A DNA stretch of 64,000 bases, taken from contig NZ_ABCT01000012.1 in assembly GCF_000170915.1 (NCBI RefSeq), positions 1-64,000 of the forward strand. Reading direction: 5' to 3'. The DNA is from Limnobacter sp. MED105. Its GTDB lineage: Bacteria > Pseudomonadota > Gammaproteobacteria > Burkholderiales > Burkholderiaceae_B. The notes under the pieces were generated by a model. It was not told where the DNA came from. It worked only from the letters and a program-made list of their open reading frames with translations, and ran no database searches. Position numbers and translations under genes: made by a program. Every line of letters begins with the position of its first letter. Within the stretch, counting starts at the first letter, position 1. This document shows positions 42,172-50,002 of this stretch, one piece after another.

Positions 42172-43055
42172 TGCGGGTTGGCGAAGTTTTCCGCCAAACC
42201 AGTGAAGTCAGTTTTGCAGGCAATCAGGCTGGTGTTTTCAAAACCCGGTTTGTTCGGAAACTTCTCATCGGCTTGTGCCGAGCACACCAGCAACACATTG
42301 CCTTGCGTACCGCCAAAGCAAGGCATGGTGGGTTTGGCCAAAGGCAATTCAATGCTTTCAACGAACTCGCCGCGTTCGCTGAAACGGTCAAGCCGATAGC
42401 CCTCCAGGATGGCAACCCAGTAGCTGCCATCGGATGAAAAACAGGCACCATCGGGCCGTGCAGTTCCTTCGGAATACTGTTTGATCAATTGCCGGTTACT
42501 GAACTCCCCAGTCTCGACCGAGTAATCAAATCGCCAAATGCATTTGTGCCGCGTGTCGCTGAGAAACACCGAGTCGCCTTTTGGAGAAAACGCGAGGCCA
42601 TTGCCCACAATCAAATCGTTTATTTTTAGCTCGGCCTTTCCCGACTCAATGCGATACAGTGCGGCGGTGGCGGGGCTGCGGGCATCGACCAAGGTTGAAA
42701 TCCAGATTCGGCCGTTTGTATCTGCGCGGCCATCGTTGAAGCGGTGCTTGCCTGAATCGAAAGGCGCATGCAGCTTCAGGGTGCAGCTGTTGCCCTCGAT
42801 CAGCCAGCCGCCTTGCCTGCCCAGTGCCACCCAGGTGTTCGCCTTCGCAGTGGGCAGCACGCAGCCTATTTCATCGGGCAATTGCAAGGCGCTTGGTTGC
42901 GCTGAATCGTCCAAAGTTGTGTTCAATACATCGCTTTGATCCAGGCGATACAACATGCGCTTGTTGATGTCCACCCAAGCCCAGCCACCGTGTGCATACC
43001 GTGGGCTTTCGGCCAGGCTACAGGCAGGCAGTGGCAAGGCGTGCCATTTCATCAT
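42159..43055 (-). CDS. SMP-30/gluconolactonase/LRE family protein
   Basis: Beta-propeller lactonase-like protein of 298 residues, starting MKWHALPLPACSLAESPRY. Signature motifs are FNDGRADTNGRIWISTL, NDLIVGNGLAFSPKGDSVFLSD (metal-binding Asn/Asp of SMP-30), and RPDGACFSSDGSYWVAIL. It would hydrolyse a sugar lactone such as gluconolactone or 6-phosphogluconolactone, giving a link to hexose metabolism; it overlaps pgi by four bases on the same strand and ends 13 bases inside the end of convergent hexR. Confidence 0.92.
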   Translation of the reverse strand: MMKWHALPLPACSLAESPRYAHGGWAWVDINKRMLYRLDQSDVLNTTLDDSAQPSALQLPDEIGCVLPTAKANTWVALGRQGGWLIEGNSCTLKLHAPFDSGKHRFNDGRADTNGRIWISTLVDARSPATAALYRIESGKAELKINDLIVGNGLAFSPKGDSVFLSDTRHKCIWRFDYSVETGEFSNRQLIKQYSEGTARPDGACFSSDGSYWVAILEGYRLDRFSERGEFVESIELPLAKPTMPCFGGTQGNVLLVCSAQADEKFPNKPGFENTSLIACKTDFTGLAENFANPHHLV

Positions 43056-44599
43056 GAGGCGGAATTTTTCAGGAAATGGTTGATCAGGTGCGCGGTCACC
43101 GGGTTCTCTGCAGGGGTATGGCCAGGTGGCACGCTGTGTTCCAGTTGCTCGGCTATGCCTTTGCCCAATTCAACGCCCCATTGGTCGAAGGGATTGATAT
43201 TTTGCATGGCGGCGAGCGCAGCAGTGCGGTGTTCCCACATGCACAACAGTGCGCCAAGCGAGTAGGGCGTCAGCGAATCGAGAAACACCATTTGAACAGG
43301 CCGGTGACCCGGGCAAGATTTGTAATTACTGGCGGTGTTGTTGAGCTCTTCGGGTGAGTTTAAACGCCCCACCGAGAAAGCCTCAGACTGCGCCAAGGCA
43401 TGCGAGAGCAGCACCTGGTGCGACTTGACTTCATCATGGTCGGGTTGCACCACTGCGATCAACTCAACTGAGCTTGCAATTTTGCTTTGGTGCAGCATCT
43501 GGAAAAAAGCATGTTGCCCATTGGTACCCACATCGCCCCACAGAATCGGGCAGGCGGGTTTGTCGAGCAACTCGCCCTGGTTGTTCACGCCTTTGCCCAG
43601 TGATTCCATCCACAGTTGTTGAAGGTAGGGTACCAGCTGACCCAAGCGTGAATCGTAGGGGCTCAGCATCAGCGAGGCCGCGCCGTGTTCCAGGTTGTAC
43701 AGGTCGCTCAGCGCCAGCAGCGTTGGAATACATTGACTGGCTTTGCTTTGCAACACATGACTATCCATCAAGGCAGCGCCTTCAAGCAGTTCATTGAACA
43801 CCGGGTTGCCGTGCACCATGCGCACGCCAATCGAGACTGGGCCCCACAGGGAATAACGCCCGCCCACAGTTTCGCTGAACTCAAATACCCGGTCAGCGGC
43901 CACGCCCAACTCAATCGCTTTGTTGGGTTTGCAGGTGGCGGCCACCAGTGCTTTGGGGCGGTACTCAGGCCCTGCGGCATCGAGCCATTTGAAAATATGC
44001 TGTGCGTTGTGCAGGGTTTCGCGTGTTGAAAATGATTTGCTGGCAATGACCACCAAAGTGGTTTTCGGGTTCAGTGCAGCCAACGCAGCTTTCATTTCAT
44101 GAAAGTCCACATTGGCGACAAACCGAATATTCAATGCCGGTGCTTCACCCAAATCCAGTTTGCTGAACACGTCATTCAGTAGACGGGGGCCTAGGTCAGA
44201 ACCACCAATGCCCAAATGCAATACGCTGTCGTAGCGTTTGCCGTCGGGAGTGGTGTAGCGGCCCGAGCGCACCTGTTCAACGAAGGCTTCCATCTGGTGT
44301 TGCACTTGCCTGGTCAGTGCCAGTTCATCCCGACCATTGACCACCAGCGAAACTGGTGCAGGGTAGGCCTGCTGGTTGCAGGCTGCTCTCAGGGCCCAAT
44401 GACCGGCTGGCCGGTGTTCTGTGCTGTTGACCACCTCGCCGCTGAACATGCGGTGAATGAATGTGGACAAATGCTGATGTGCCTGGGATTTTTCAAAGTT
44501 CAGCACATGGCTGGCGTTGTATAGCTGTCGATCCAGATTGATATGGATTGGACCAACACTGCGGGAAAGATAACCTGGGTTCAAGGCAGATGTGTTCAT
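43052..44599 (-). CDS. pgi: Glucose-6-phosphate isomerase
   Basis: Enzyme of 515 residues that interconverts glucose-6-phosphate and fructose-6-phosphate. Family motifs are present: HLGIGGSDLGPRLLND, VIASKSFSTRETL, GGRYSLWGPVSIGVRM, QLWMESLGKGVNNQGE, and GDVGTNGQHAFFQML with the active-site Glu and His. Length is slightly below the E. coli enzyme. The lactonase gene overlaps its end (ATGA). No HexR site was seen before its start. A terminator of the exbB/exbD operon ends just upstream. Confidence 0.96.
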   Translation of the reverse strand: MNTSALNPGYLSRSVGPIHINLDRQLYNASHVLNFEKSQAHQHLSTFIHRMFSGEVVNSTEHRPAGHWALRAACNQQAYPAPVSLVVNGRDELALTRQVQHQMEAFVEQVRSGRYTTPDGKRYDSVLHLGIGGSDLGPRLLNDVFSKLDLGEAPALNIRFVANVDFHEMKAALAALNPKTTLVVIASKSFSTRETLHNAQHIFKWLDAAGPEYRPKALVAATCKPNKAIELGVAADRVFEFSETVGGRYSLWGPVSIGVRMVHGNPVFNELLEGAALMDSHVLQSKASQCIPTLLALSDLYNLEHGAASLMLSPYDSRLGQLVPYLQQLWMESLGKGVNNQGELLDKPACPILWGDVGTNGQHAFFQMLHQSKIASSVELIAVVQPDHDEVKSHQVLLSHALAQSEAFSVGRLNSPEELNNTASNYKSCPGHRPVQMVFLDSLTPYSLGALLCMWEHRTAALAAMQNINPFDQWGVELGKGIAEQLEHSVPPGHTPAENPVTAHLINHFLKNSAS

Positions 44600-44616
44600 G
44601 AATAGGCCAATAAGAA

Positions 44617-44650
44617 AATAAAAAAGGCGCTGAAAACAAGCTTCAGCGCC
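44617..44650 (-). terminator. Rho-independent terminator after exbD
   Basis: Minus strand GGCGCTGAA pairs with TTCAGCGCC across a 7-base loop and is followed by TTTTTTATTTT. It closes the receptor-tonB-exbB-exbD unit. Confidence 0.92.
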
Positions 44651-44701
44651 CAGTTTCGCATGACTTCAAGAAAGTATGTTTACTCTGCCTCCAAATTTGG
44701 A

Positions 44702-45115
44702 TCAGGGTGTGCTTTGCGGCTCTGTCATGAAGCCAAGTTTTTCAACGCCGGCGCGTTGAGCAGCGGCCATCACCTGAATCACCTTCTCGTACTCCACGGC
44801 TTTGTCGCCCTGAATACGCAACTCGGGTTGTTTTTCCTGTTGCGCCACAGCTTGTAAACGAAGTTCCAGGTTCTCAAAAGTCAGTGACTCGTCATTCCAC
44901 ATCAGGCTGCCATCGCGCTGTACCGTCAACGTGACCACATCGGGTTTTACCTCAGTGGGTTGTTGGCTAGCTTGCGGCAAGTCTACTTTCACCGAATGCG
45001 TAATCACTGGCACGGTGATAATGAAAATAATCAGCAGCACCAACATGACGTCCACCAGGGGTGTCATGTTGATTTCACTCATTTCCTGCTGATCGTCGTA
45101 AGAATTGAACGACAT
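44702..45115 (-). CDS. exbD: Biopolymer transporter ExbD
   Basis: Inner-membrane protein of 137 residues with one N-terminal helix (VDVMLVLLIIFIITVPVI, about 22-40) and a periplasmic domain. The helix contains the conserved proton-path Asp (EINMTPLVDVML). With ExbB it converts proton motive force into energy for TonB. Only 3 bases separate it from exbB. Confidence 0.95.
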   Translation of the reverse strand: MSFNSYDDQQEMSEINMTPLVDVMLVLLIIFIITVPVITHSVKVDLPQASQQPTEVKPDVVTLTVQRDGSLMWNDESLTFENLELRLQAVAQQEKQPELRIQGDKAVEYEKVIQVMAAAQRAGVEKLGFMTEPQSTP

Positions 45116-45118
45116 GGC

Positions 45119-45838
45119 TTACGCCTCCTTTTTCAAGGGCATGGTGCGCACAGCCGAATCTTTCTGCATGGGTGAGCCGGTCAGGAAATAGGCATGCAAC
45201 TGGCGCGCAAAGCGGTTTAACTTGCTCAGCAAGCCCTTGTTGGCGCGGGTCAGTGCGTTGTAACCCAGCACAGCCGGAATGGCCACAGCCAAACCAAATG
45301 CCGTCATGATCAGCGCCTCGCCCACAGGGCCAGCCACTTTGTCGATACTGGCCTGACCGGAAACACCAATGCCCACCAGCGCATGGTAAATGCCCCACAC
45401 CGTACCGAACAGGCCAACAAACGGGGCCGTAGAACCGACAGAAGCCAAAATGGAAAGGCCGGATTGCAGTTTCTCGGCGGCTTCATCCATGGCACCACGA
45501 AGTGCTTCACTTAGCCAGTCGGCCAGGCTGATTTGCCCGTGCAGGTCGTCCTTGTTGGTGCTGTGGTGATTGACCGCAGCCTGGCCTTCAATCGCCATAT
45601 GGTGAAACGGGTTGCCGGTGTCTTTGCCTAGCACCTGCAAGCCTTCAGCAAAGCTGTGGGTGTGCCAGAACTTGTCGACCGCCCCCACATTTTTACGCAG
45701 GCGATAAAGGCGAATGCTGCGAGTGATGATGACGTACCAGGACGCAATCGACATGATCAACAGCAGCAGTGCCACGCTTTTGATGACCCAGTCACCTTGC
45801 GCCCACATGGCGGCTATACCGTAAGGATTGTTTTCCAT
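45119..45838 (-). CDS. exbB: MotA/TolQ/ExbB proton channel ExbB
   Basis: Inner-membrane protein of 239 residues with three membrane helices: about 15-35 (VIKSVALLLLIMSIASWYVI), about 125-150 (SILASVGSTAPFVGLFGTVWGI) and 170-200 (ALIMTAFGLAVAIPAVLGYNAL). The GLFGTVWGI and GEALIMTAFGLAVAIPAV segments identify ExbB. It is encoded between tonB and exbD on the minus strand, close spacing (30 and 3 bases), so these form one operon with the upstream receptor. Confidence 0.95.
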   Translation of the reverse strand: MENNPYGIAAMWAQGDWVIKSVALLLLIMSIASWYVIITRSIRLYRLRKNVGAVDKFWHTHSFAEGLQVLGKDTGNPFHHMAIEGQAAVNHHSTNKDDLHGQISLADWLSEALRGAMDEAAEKLQSGLSILASVGSTAPFVGLFGTVWGIYHALVGIGVSGQASIDKVAGPVGEALIMTAFGLAVAIPAVLGYNALTRANKGLLSKLNRFARQLHAYFLTGSPMQKDSAVRTMPLKKEA

Positions 45839-45868
45839 TTCAATAAACCTCGCTTAAATTCAATGTTC

Positions 45869-46579
45869 TCAGTTATTCAATACGAAAGAAACCGGTTGCA
45901 CATACCAAAACGGAATTGGTTTGTCGCCACGTTTGGCGGGCACGTACTTCCAGGTTTTCACAGCCTGAAGGGCTGCGTTGTCCAGCCGCGGAAAGCCGCT
46001 TGACCGGTTTAATTTGATTTCACCCACGCTGCCATCGGGAAGAATGTACACGTCCAGCATCACCCGTCCCTGTTCGCCCAGTCTGCGCGACAAGGCAGGG
46101 TATTGGGGGGCGGGGTTGTTCAGGTGTGCGGCATCTGTACGTGGTGGTGTGACAGGTGCCGGAGCCTCGGGCGCCGGCGCTGCCTGTTGAACAGGTGGGG
46201 CTGGCGGTGTGGGCGCTGCTGGGGCAGCTTGCGGCACGGGCTCCGGTGCCACTTCACGCACGGGCTCAGGCTTGGCGACAGGCTTGGGCGTGGGCTTTGG
46301 CTCGGGCTTGGGCACTGGTTTGGGTTCAGGCTTGGGCGGCGGTGGCACAGGCTTGGGAGGTGGCGGTGCAGGTTCAGGCTCAGGCGCTACCAATACACCC
46401 ACCACGCTGGGTGGCGTAATCACGGGGTCACTTACGCTGAGTTGTTGTGCGGCCCAAACCAAACCCAGCACGTGCAACAGCACCACACCCGTGAAGGTGA
46501 GGGTGTTGCTGACGGCCTGTGAGTTGTTGCTCATTGGAGCACTCATTGGAACGGACATGGTGTTCAACGTTGTGTTCAT
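45869..46579 (-). CDS. tonB: Energy transducer TonB
   Basis: Protein of 236 residues: an N-terminal membrane anchor (TLTFTGVVLLHVLGLVWAAQ, about 26-46), a long Pro/Glu/Lys/Val-rich periplasmic spacer (about 65-140, PPPPKPVPPPPKPEPKP and similar), and the C-terminal domain (GRVMLDVYILPDGSVGEIKLNRSSGFPRLDNAALQAVKTWKYVP) that contacts TonB boxes. Several in-frame starts exist (46579, 46558, 46546, 46534); the first is given. A Fur box at 46654 precedes it. The gene probably serves all receptors in the window. Confidence 0.95.
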   Translation of the reverse strand: MNTTLNTMSVPMSAPMSNNSQAVSNTLTFTGVVLLHVLGLVWAAQQLSVSDPVITPPSVVGVLVAPEPEPAPPPPKPVPPPPKPEPKPVPKPEPKPTPKPVAKPEPVREVAPEPVPQAAPAAPTPPAPPVQQAAPAPEAPAPVTPPRTDAAHLNNPAPQYPALSRRLGEQGRVMLDVYILPDGSVGEIKLNRSSGFPRLDNAALQAVKTWKYVPAKRGDKPIPFWYVQPVSFVLNN

Positions 46580-46653
46580 TGAGTCAATTGCTTCGATCTT
46601 GCTTGCGGACTATTTAATCAGCAAGCAATTTTCATGCACTCCAGTTTTGTGAA

Positions 46654-46668
46654 TGAGAATTAATATCA
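46654..46668. promoter_or_regulatory. Fur box before tonB
   Basis: TGAGAATTAATATCA agrees with 12 of the 14 defined positions of TGATAAT-N-ATTATCA. It lies between the receptor end (46694) and the tonB start (46579). Confidence 0.65.
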
Positions 46669-46693
46669 ACAAGAGTGTAGCAGAACTTCACGA

Positions 46694-48889
46694 TTAAAAT
46701 TCAACCGACAGGCTCACATTGACAGTTCTCGGTGTACTGGTGCCCACACGCACCGCACCAAATGAATCGGTGGTGGTGCCAGCTTGCGCGTAGTTGTACT
46801 CTTCATCCGTGATGTTTTTCAGGTTCAGCTGCACTTTCCACCCGTCGGCCTTGTAGTAAGCCAAGGCATCCAGTTGCGCCCAGCCATCGTATTTGGCGCG
46901 GTTTTCTGTCGACACAAATGAACCGGTTTGGGCAAACACACCGAGCCCCAGGCCCAAGCCTTTGTATTGGCCGCGCTGCACTTCATACACACCAAACAAA
47001 TTGCCGGAATGCTCGGGAATGCCGGGCAAGGCATTGCCCTCTTGGCCAGCCAGTGAAGGGTCTACCGCCAGGAGCTGATTGTCCAGGTAGGCGTAGCCTG
47101 CAACCACGCGGAATGCATCGTTTACCTTGCCGATTGCTTGAATGTCGAAGCCCAGGGTTTGGGTTTCGCCCAGGTTGGTGGACCACTGTTCACCTGCTGG
47201 CAAACCAGATGACGCCGGGTCGGTGACTGCCACATCGGATTTGCGCAAATCAAAAATTGCCGCGGTAATGTCCAGTTGCTTGTTCAGTAACTGTTTTTTG
47301 ACACCCAATTCATACTGCTCGGTGCGTTCCGGATCGAGAGGGGCACCGCCAATGCCGTTGCCCGTGGCCGGGTTAAAGCCAGTGGCAGTGGTGGGGGTGA
47401 AGCCTTTGGCCCAGCTACCGTAGTACGACAATGTGTTGGTGGCTTTGTACACCAGACCAAACCGGGGTGAAATGTCATCGCTGTCTACGTTGGCTTGGCG
47501 GTCTTCAAATTGGGTGCTGCGCAAGCCCGCCAGCAAATTCCATTTCTCGCCGATTGAAATGAGGTCTTGAATAACAAAGCCCTGTTGACGGGCACTGCTT
47601 CCGCCTTGGGTGAACGGACCCACGACCACTCCGCCGGGCGGAATTCCGCTGTACTGCCCTGTGTTCACGTTGTAAGTGATTTGGGTGCCTGAGGCAGAAA
47701 TAGTGTTGTTCACAATACGCTCGTAATCACCTTGTAACAGGAATTTGTGACCGATGTTCTGCCCGAACATACTGCCGCCATCCAGTTGCCACTGGTACTT
47801 CAGCACCATGCTGTCGCTTTCGCCCTGGCCACCCTGTTGCGACGCTCGAATGGCGACATCACCATTGTCTGCAACCACTTGCATATTGGGGCCAAGTGCT
47901 CTCGGGCTAGAGTCAAACAGAGTTTTGTCCACTCGCGTACGAGAATAGTTGGCTGTAATTGACGAGCCATTGTCAAAGAAATGTTCGGCCAGCAAGGCAA
48001 ACCGGTTGTAGTCGCTTTCGGTGTTTTCATTCCAGCCGGGAATGCCATAAAACTGGGTGCCGTTCAGGCGACCACTGTAGGAATAGCCTGTGGCATTGTT
48101 GCCATCGAGCACCTGACCACGGTCCTGGGTGTAGGTGTCGGTGATGTATTCATACTGCGCGGTGACCAGTGTTTGAGGACTCAGCTTCCAGGTCAATGAA
48201 GGTGCTACCAGCTGACGATCGCGGAAGGTGAAATCCCGATGACTGCCACTGTCTTCAGATGAGACGATTAGCCGGTAAGCGAAGGTATCGCTCAGCGGCC
48301 CTGTGAAATCCGCCTCGACGCGGTAATAGTCGTCGCTACCGGCAATCACTTCGGCAGCACGGTACTCGGTGAATTTTGGTTTCTTGGTGACATAGTTGAT
48401 GACACCGCCCGGTTCGCCTTGGCCGTACAGAATGGCAGCCGGGCCCTTCAATATGTCGTAACGCTCAATGTTGGCGGTTTCAGTGGTGGCAATGTTGGTG
48501 GCATTGAACACGTTGTTGATACGTGCGCCGTCTTTGTAAAGCGATTGGGAGGCATCGAAACCGCGTATTGAAAATTTTTCCTCGCCGCCGTTGCCCTGTT
48601 TGAACTTGGTGACCCCGGCCACGTTTCGCAATGCGTCTTCCACATTGTTGACTTGCTGGTCTTCCAGAATATCGATTGGGATGCTGATGGTGGTCAGCGG
48701 TGTGCTCATTGGGTCTGCTTCAAAGCCCAAGGCTGTGTTGGTGGTCGGCTCTTTGTAAACGCGTTCAAACCCGGTGACCTGAACTTCTTGAAGTGTGGTT
48801 GTTTGATTTTGTTGAGTACTTTGTGACCATGCAGCCGGGTGACAACCTACAGCTGCGCCAATCGCCACGACCAGCGCGCGTTTTTTCAT
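46694..48889 (-). CDS. TonB-dependent siderophore receptor
   Basis: Outer-membrane receptor of 731 residues. Signal peptide MKKRALVVAIGAAVGCHPAA (cleavage near WSQ), TonB box-like TLQEVQVTGF, plug (ILEDQQVNNVEDALRNVAGV, FSIRGFDASQSLYKDGARIN, YGQGEPGGVINYVTKKP) and barrel ending in VNVSLSVEF. The plug style resembles FhuA/FhuE/PupB-like hydroxamate or catecholate siderophore receptors. The ATG at 48889 with AAAGGA is the start; an upstream extension to 48919 lacks support. It heads the operon with tonB, exbB and exbD and has a structured leader. Confidence 0.94.
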   Translation of the reverse strand: MKKRALVVAIGAAVGCHPAAWSQSTQQNQTTTLQEVQVTGFERVYKEPTTNTALGFEADPMSTPLTTISIPIDILEDQQVNNVEDALRNVAGVTKFKQGNGGEEKFSIRGFDASQSLYKDGARINNVFNATNIATTETANIERYDILKGPAAILYGQGEPGGVINYVTKKPKFTEYRAAEVIAGSDDYYRVEADFTGPLSDTFAYRLIVSSEDSGSHRDFTFRDRQLVAPSLTWKLSPQTLVTAQYEYITDTYTQDRGQVLDGNNATGYSYSGRLNGTQFYGIPGWNENTESDYNRFALLAEHFFDNGSSITANYSRTRVDKTLFDSSPRALGPNMQVVADNGDVAIRASQQGGQGESDSMVLKYQWQLDGGSMFGQNIGHKFLLQGDYERIVNNTISASGTQITYNVNTGQYSGIPPGGVVVGPFTQGGSSARQQGFVIQDLISIGEKWNLLAGLRSTQFEDRQANVDSDDISPRFGLVYKATNTLSYYGSWAKGFTPTTATGFNPATGNGIGGAPLDPERTEQYELGVKKQLLNKQLDITAAIFDLRKSDVAVTDPASSGLPAGEQWSTNLGETQTLGFDIQAIGKVNDAFRVVAGYAYLDNQLLAVDPSLAGQEGNALPGIPEHSGNLFGVYEVQRGQYKGLGLGLGVFAQTGSFVSTENRAKYDGWAQLDALAYYKADGWKVQLNLKNITDEEYNYAQAGTTTDSFGAVRVGTSTPRTVNVSLSVEF

Positions 48890-48950
48890 GACAGCAATCC
48901 TTTGAGATAAAAGATGCACTGGCTTGCGGCGGCTGGCTGGTGCGGGAGGG

Positions 48951-49044
48951 TCTTTCCGAGCGAGGAAGGCCTACCGGTGAGGATGCCAACTGTTGCGAAG
49001 AAGGAGATTGATCGGTAGACCCACGGCAATCTCACTCGGAAAGA
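48951..49044 (-). promoter_or_regulatory. Structured 5' leader of unknown class before the siderophore receptor
   Basis: In the minus-strand RNA, TCTTTCCGAGTGAG (49044 to 49031) pairs with CTCGCTCGGAAAGA (48964 to 48951) as a 14-bp stem with one G-U; nested inside, GGTCTACCG (49021 to 49013) pairs with CGGTAGGCC (48976 to 48968) as a 9-bp stem with one G-U and a 36-base loop. Both wobbles pair only in the minus-strand RNA. It is in the 302-base gap 48890-49192, between a Fur-like site and the start. I do not recognise the known riboswitch classes here. Confidence 0.65.
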
Positions 49045-49056
49045 TTGAAACGAGAA

Positions 49057-49071
49057 GTGTTCTCATTATTA
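49057..49071. promoter_or_regulatory. Fur-box-like site between the receptor and bfr
   Basis: On the minus strand the sequence reads TAATAATGAGAACAC; the first half matches the Fur half site at six of seven positions, the second half is weak. Its position, divergent from the receptor and bfr genes, supports a role in iron control. Confidence 0.45.
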
Positions 49072-49192
49072 TTTAGCTTTTTGATTTTGGCAAGTGTTTT
49101 TTAAGAGGCCCACCAGAAAAGGGTTTCGGCTGCCTTGGCCCGCGTTGTACACTGTGGCTTGAGTTGATTTTTGAATGCAAGGGAGAAGAACA

Positions 49193-49669
49193 ATGAAGGG
49201 TTCGAGCAAAGTGATTGCGGCGTTGAATGCGCAATTGAAGAATGAGTTGACCGCGATTAACCAGTATTTCCTGCATTCGCGAATTTTCGGCAACTGGGGT
49301 CTCGATGTGCTGAAGAAAAAGGAATACGAGGAATCTATTGGCGAAATGAAGCATGCCGATTTGCTGATTGAGCGTGTGCTGATGCTGGATGGTTTGCCCA
49401 ATTTGCAAGATTTGGGTAAGTTGATGATTGGCGAAAACACACGCGAGATTCTGGAAAGCGACTTGAAAATGGAAAGCGCGGCCCAGGTGACGATCAAAGA
49501 CGGCATCAAAGTTTCTGAAGACGAGCGTGATTATGTTTCTCGCGACATTCTGAAAGAAATTCTGGAAGACACCGAAGAACACATCGATTGGCTGGAAACC
49601 CAGCTGAGCTTGATTGACAGGGTAGGTTTACAGAATTACGAGCAATCCATGATGGGTGTTTCAGAGTAA
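49193..49669 (+). CDS. bfr: Bacterioferritin
   Basis: Haem-containing iron-storage protein of 158 residues, 24-mer cage. Haem ligand Met52 and ferroxidase ligands Glu18, Glu51, His54, Glu94 and His130 are visible (NELTAINQYF, EMKHAD, MESAAQ, TEEHIDWLE). At position 127, Glu in E. coli Bfr, the sequence has Thr (EDTEEHID), so one ferroxidase ligand is not conserved; this is typical for a betaproteobacterial Bfr subgroup in my recollection. Start at 49193 has GGGAGAAG upstream. It shares its upstream region with the divergent receptor and precedes bfd. Confidence 0.95.
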   Translation: MKGSSKVIAALNAQLKNELTAINQYFLHSRIFGNWGLDVLKKKEYEESIGEMKHADLLIERVLMLDGLPNLQDLGKLMIGENTREILESDLKMESAAQVTIKDGIKVSEDERDYVSRDILKEILEDTEEHIDWLETQLSLIDRVGLQNYEQSMMGVSE

Positions 49670-49685
49670 ATCGTCTAACATTTTT

Positions 49686-49759
49686 CAAATTGCGTTGAAA
49701 AAATACTTGATTATAGTAATGCGAATCATTATTATTAATTTCAAGTTCAACGCAATTTG
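49686..49759. repeat. Perfect 14-bp inverted repeat around a Fur box before bfd
   Basis: CAAATTGCGTTGAA (49686-49699) and TTCAACGCAATTTG (49746-49759) are exact reverse complements, and ACTTGA/TCAAGT inside them extends the stem after a 5-base bulge. They frame the Fur-like site at 49720-49734 and end next to the GAGG of bfd. Confidence 0.7.
49720..49734. promoter_or_regulatory. Fur box before bfd
   Basis: TGCGAATCATTATTA matches 11 of 14 defined positions of the Fur consensus. It lies 35 bases before the bfd start in the middle of the inverted repeat. Confidence 0.65.
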
Positions 49760-49768
49760 AGGCCCACC

Positions 49769-49969
49769 GTGATCGTCTGCATTTGTGCCAACGTAAGCGA
49801 CCGTACCATTTCTGAAGCCGTGCGCAGCGGTTGTGGATCTGTAGACGACATCACCATGAAAACCGGTGCATGTTCAGGCTGTGGCCAGTGCCGCATGCAC
49901 TGTCAAAGTGAAATTGATGCGCACAACACGCTGATTCAGGTTAGCGAAATGAGCCAGCAAACAGTTTAG
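49769..49969 (+). CDS. bfd: Bacterioferritin-associated ferredoxin Bfd
   Basis: Small [2Fe-2S] protein of 66 residues. The start is GTG at 49769 with GAGG six bases upstream; a TTG at 49757 is in frame too. Cys residues occur as VCICANV near the N-terminus and GACSGCGQC about 32 residues later, matching the Cys-x-Cys...Cys-x-x-Cys pattern of Bfd. Bfd donates electrons to Bfr haem to release iron; its gene is adjacent to bfr but under its own Fur box, so it is induced when iron is scarce. Confidence 0.93.
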   Translation: MIVCICANVSDRTISEAVRSGCGSVDDITMKTGACSGCGQCRMHCQSEIDAHNTLIQVSEMSQQTV

Positions 49970-50002
49970 TAAAGCACTTGGTGGAGCACCTGGCTCCCCT
50001 GC

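Noticed and set aside
46103-46652. Gly/Arg-rich open frames on the plus strand
   Set aside because: They are a by-product of the Pro-rich coding repeat of TonB read on the other strand.
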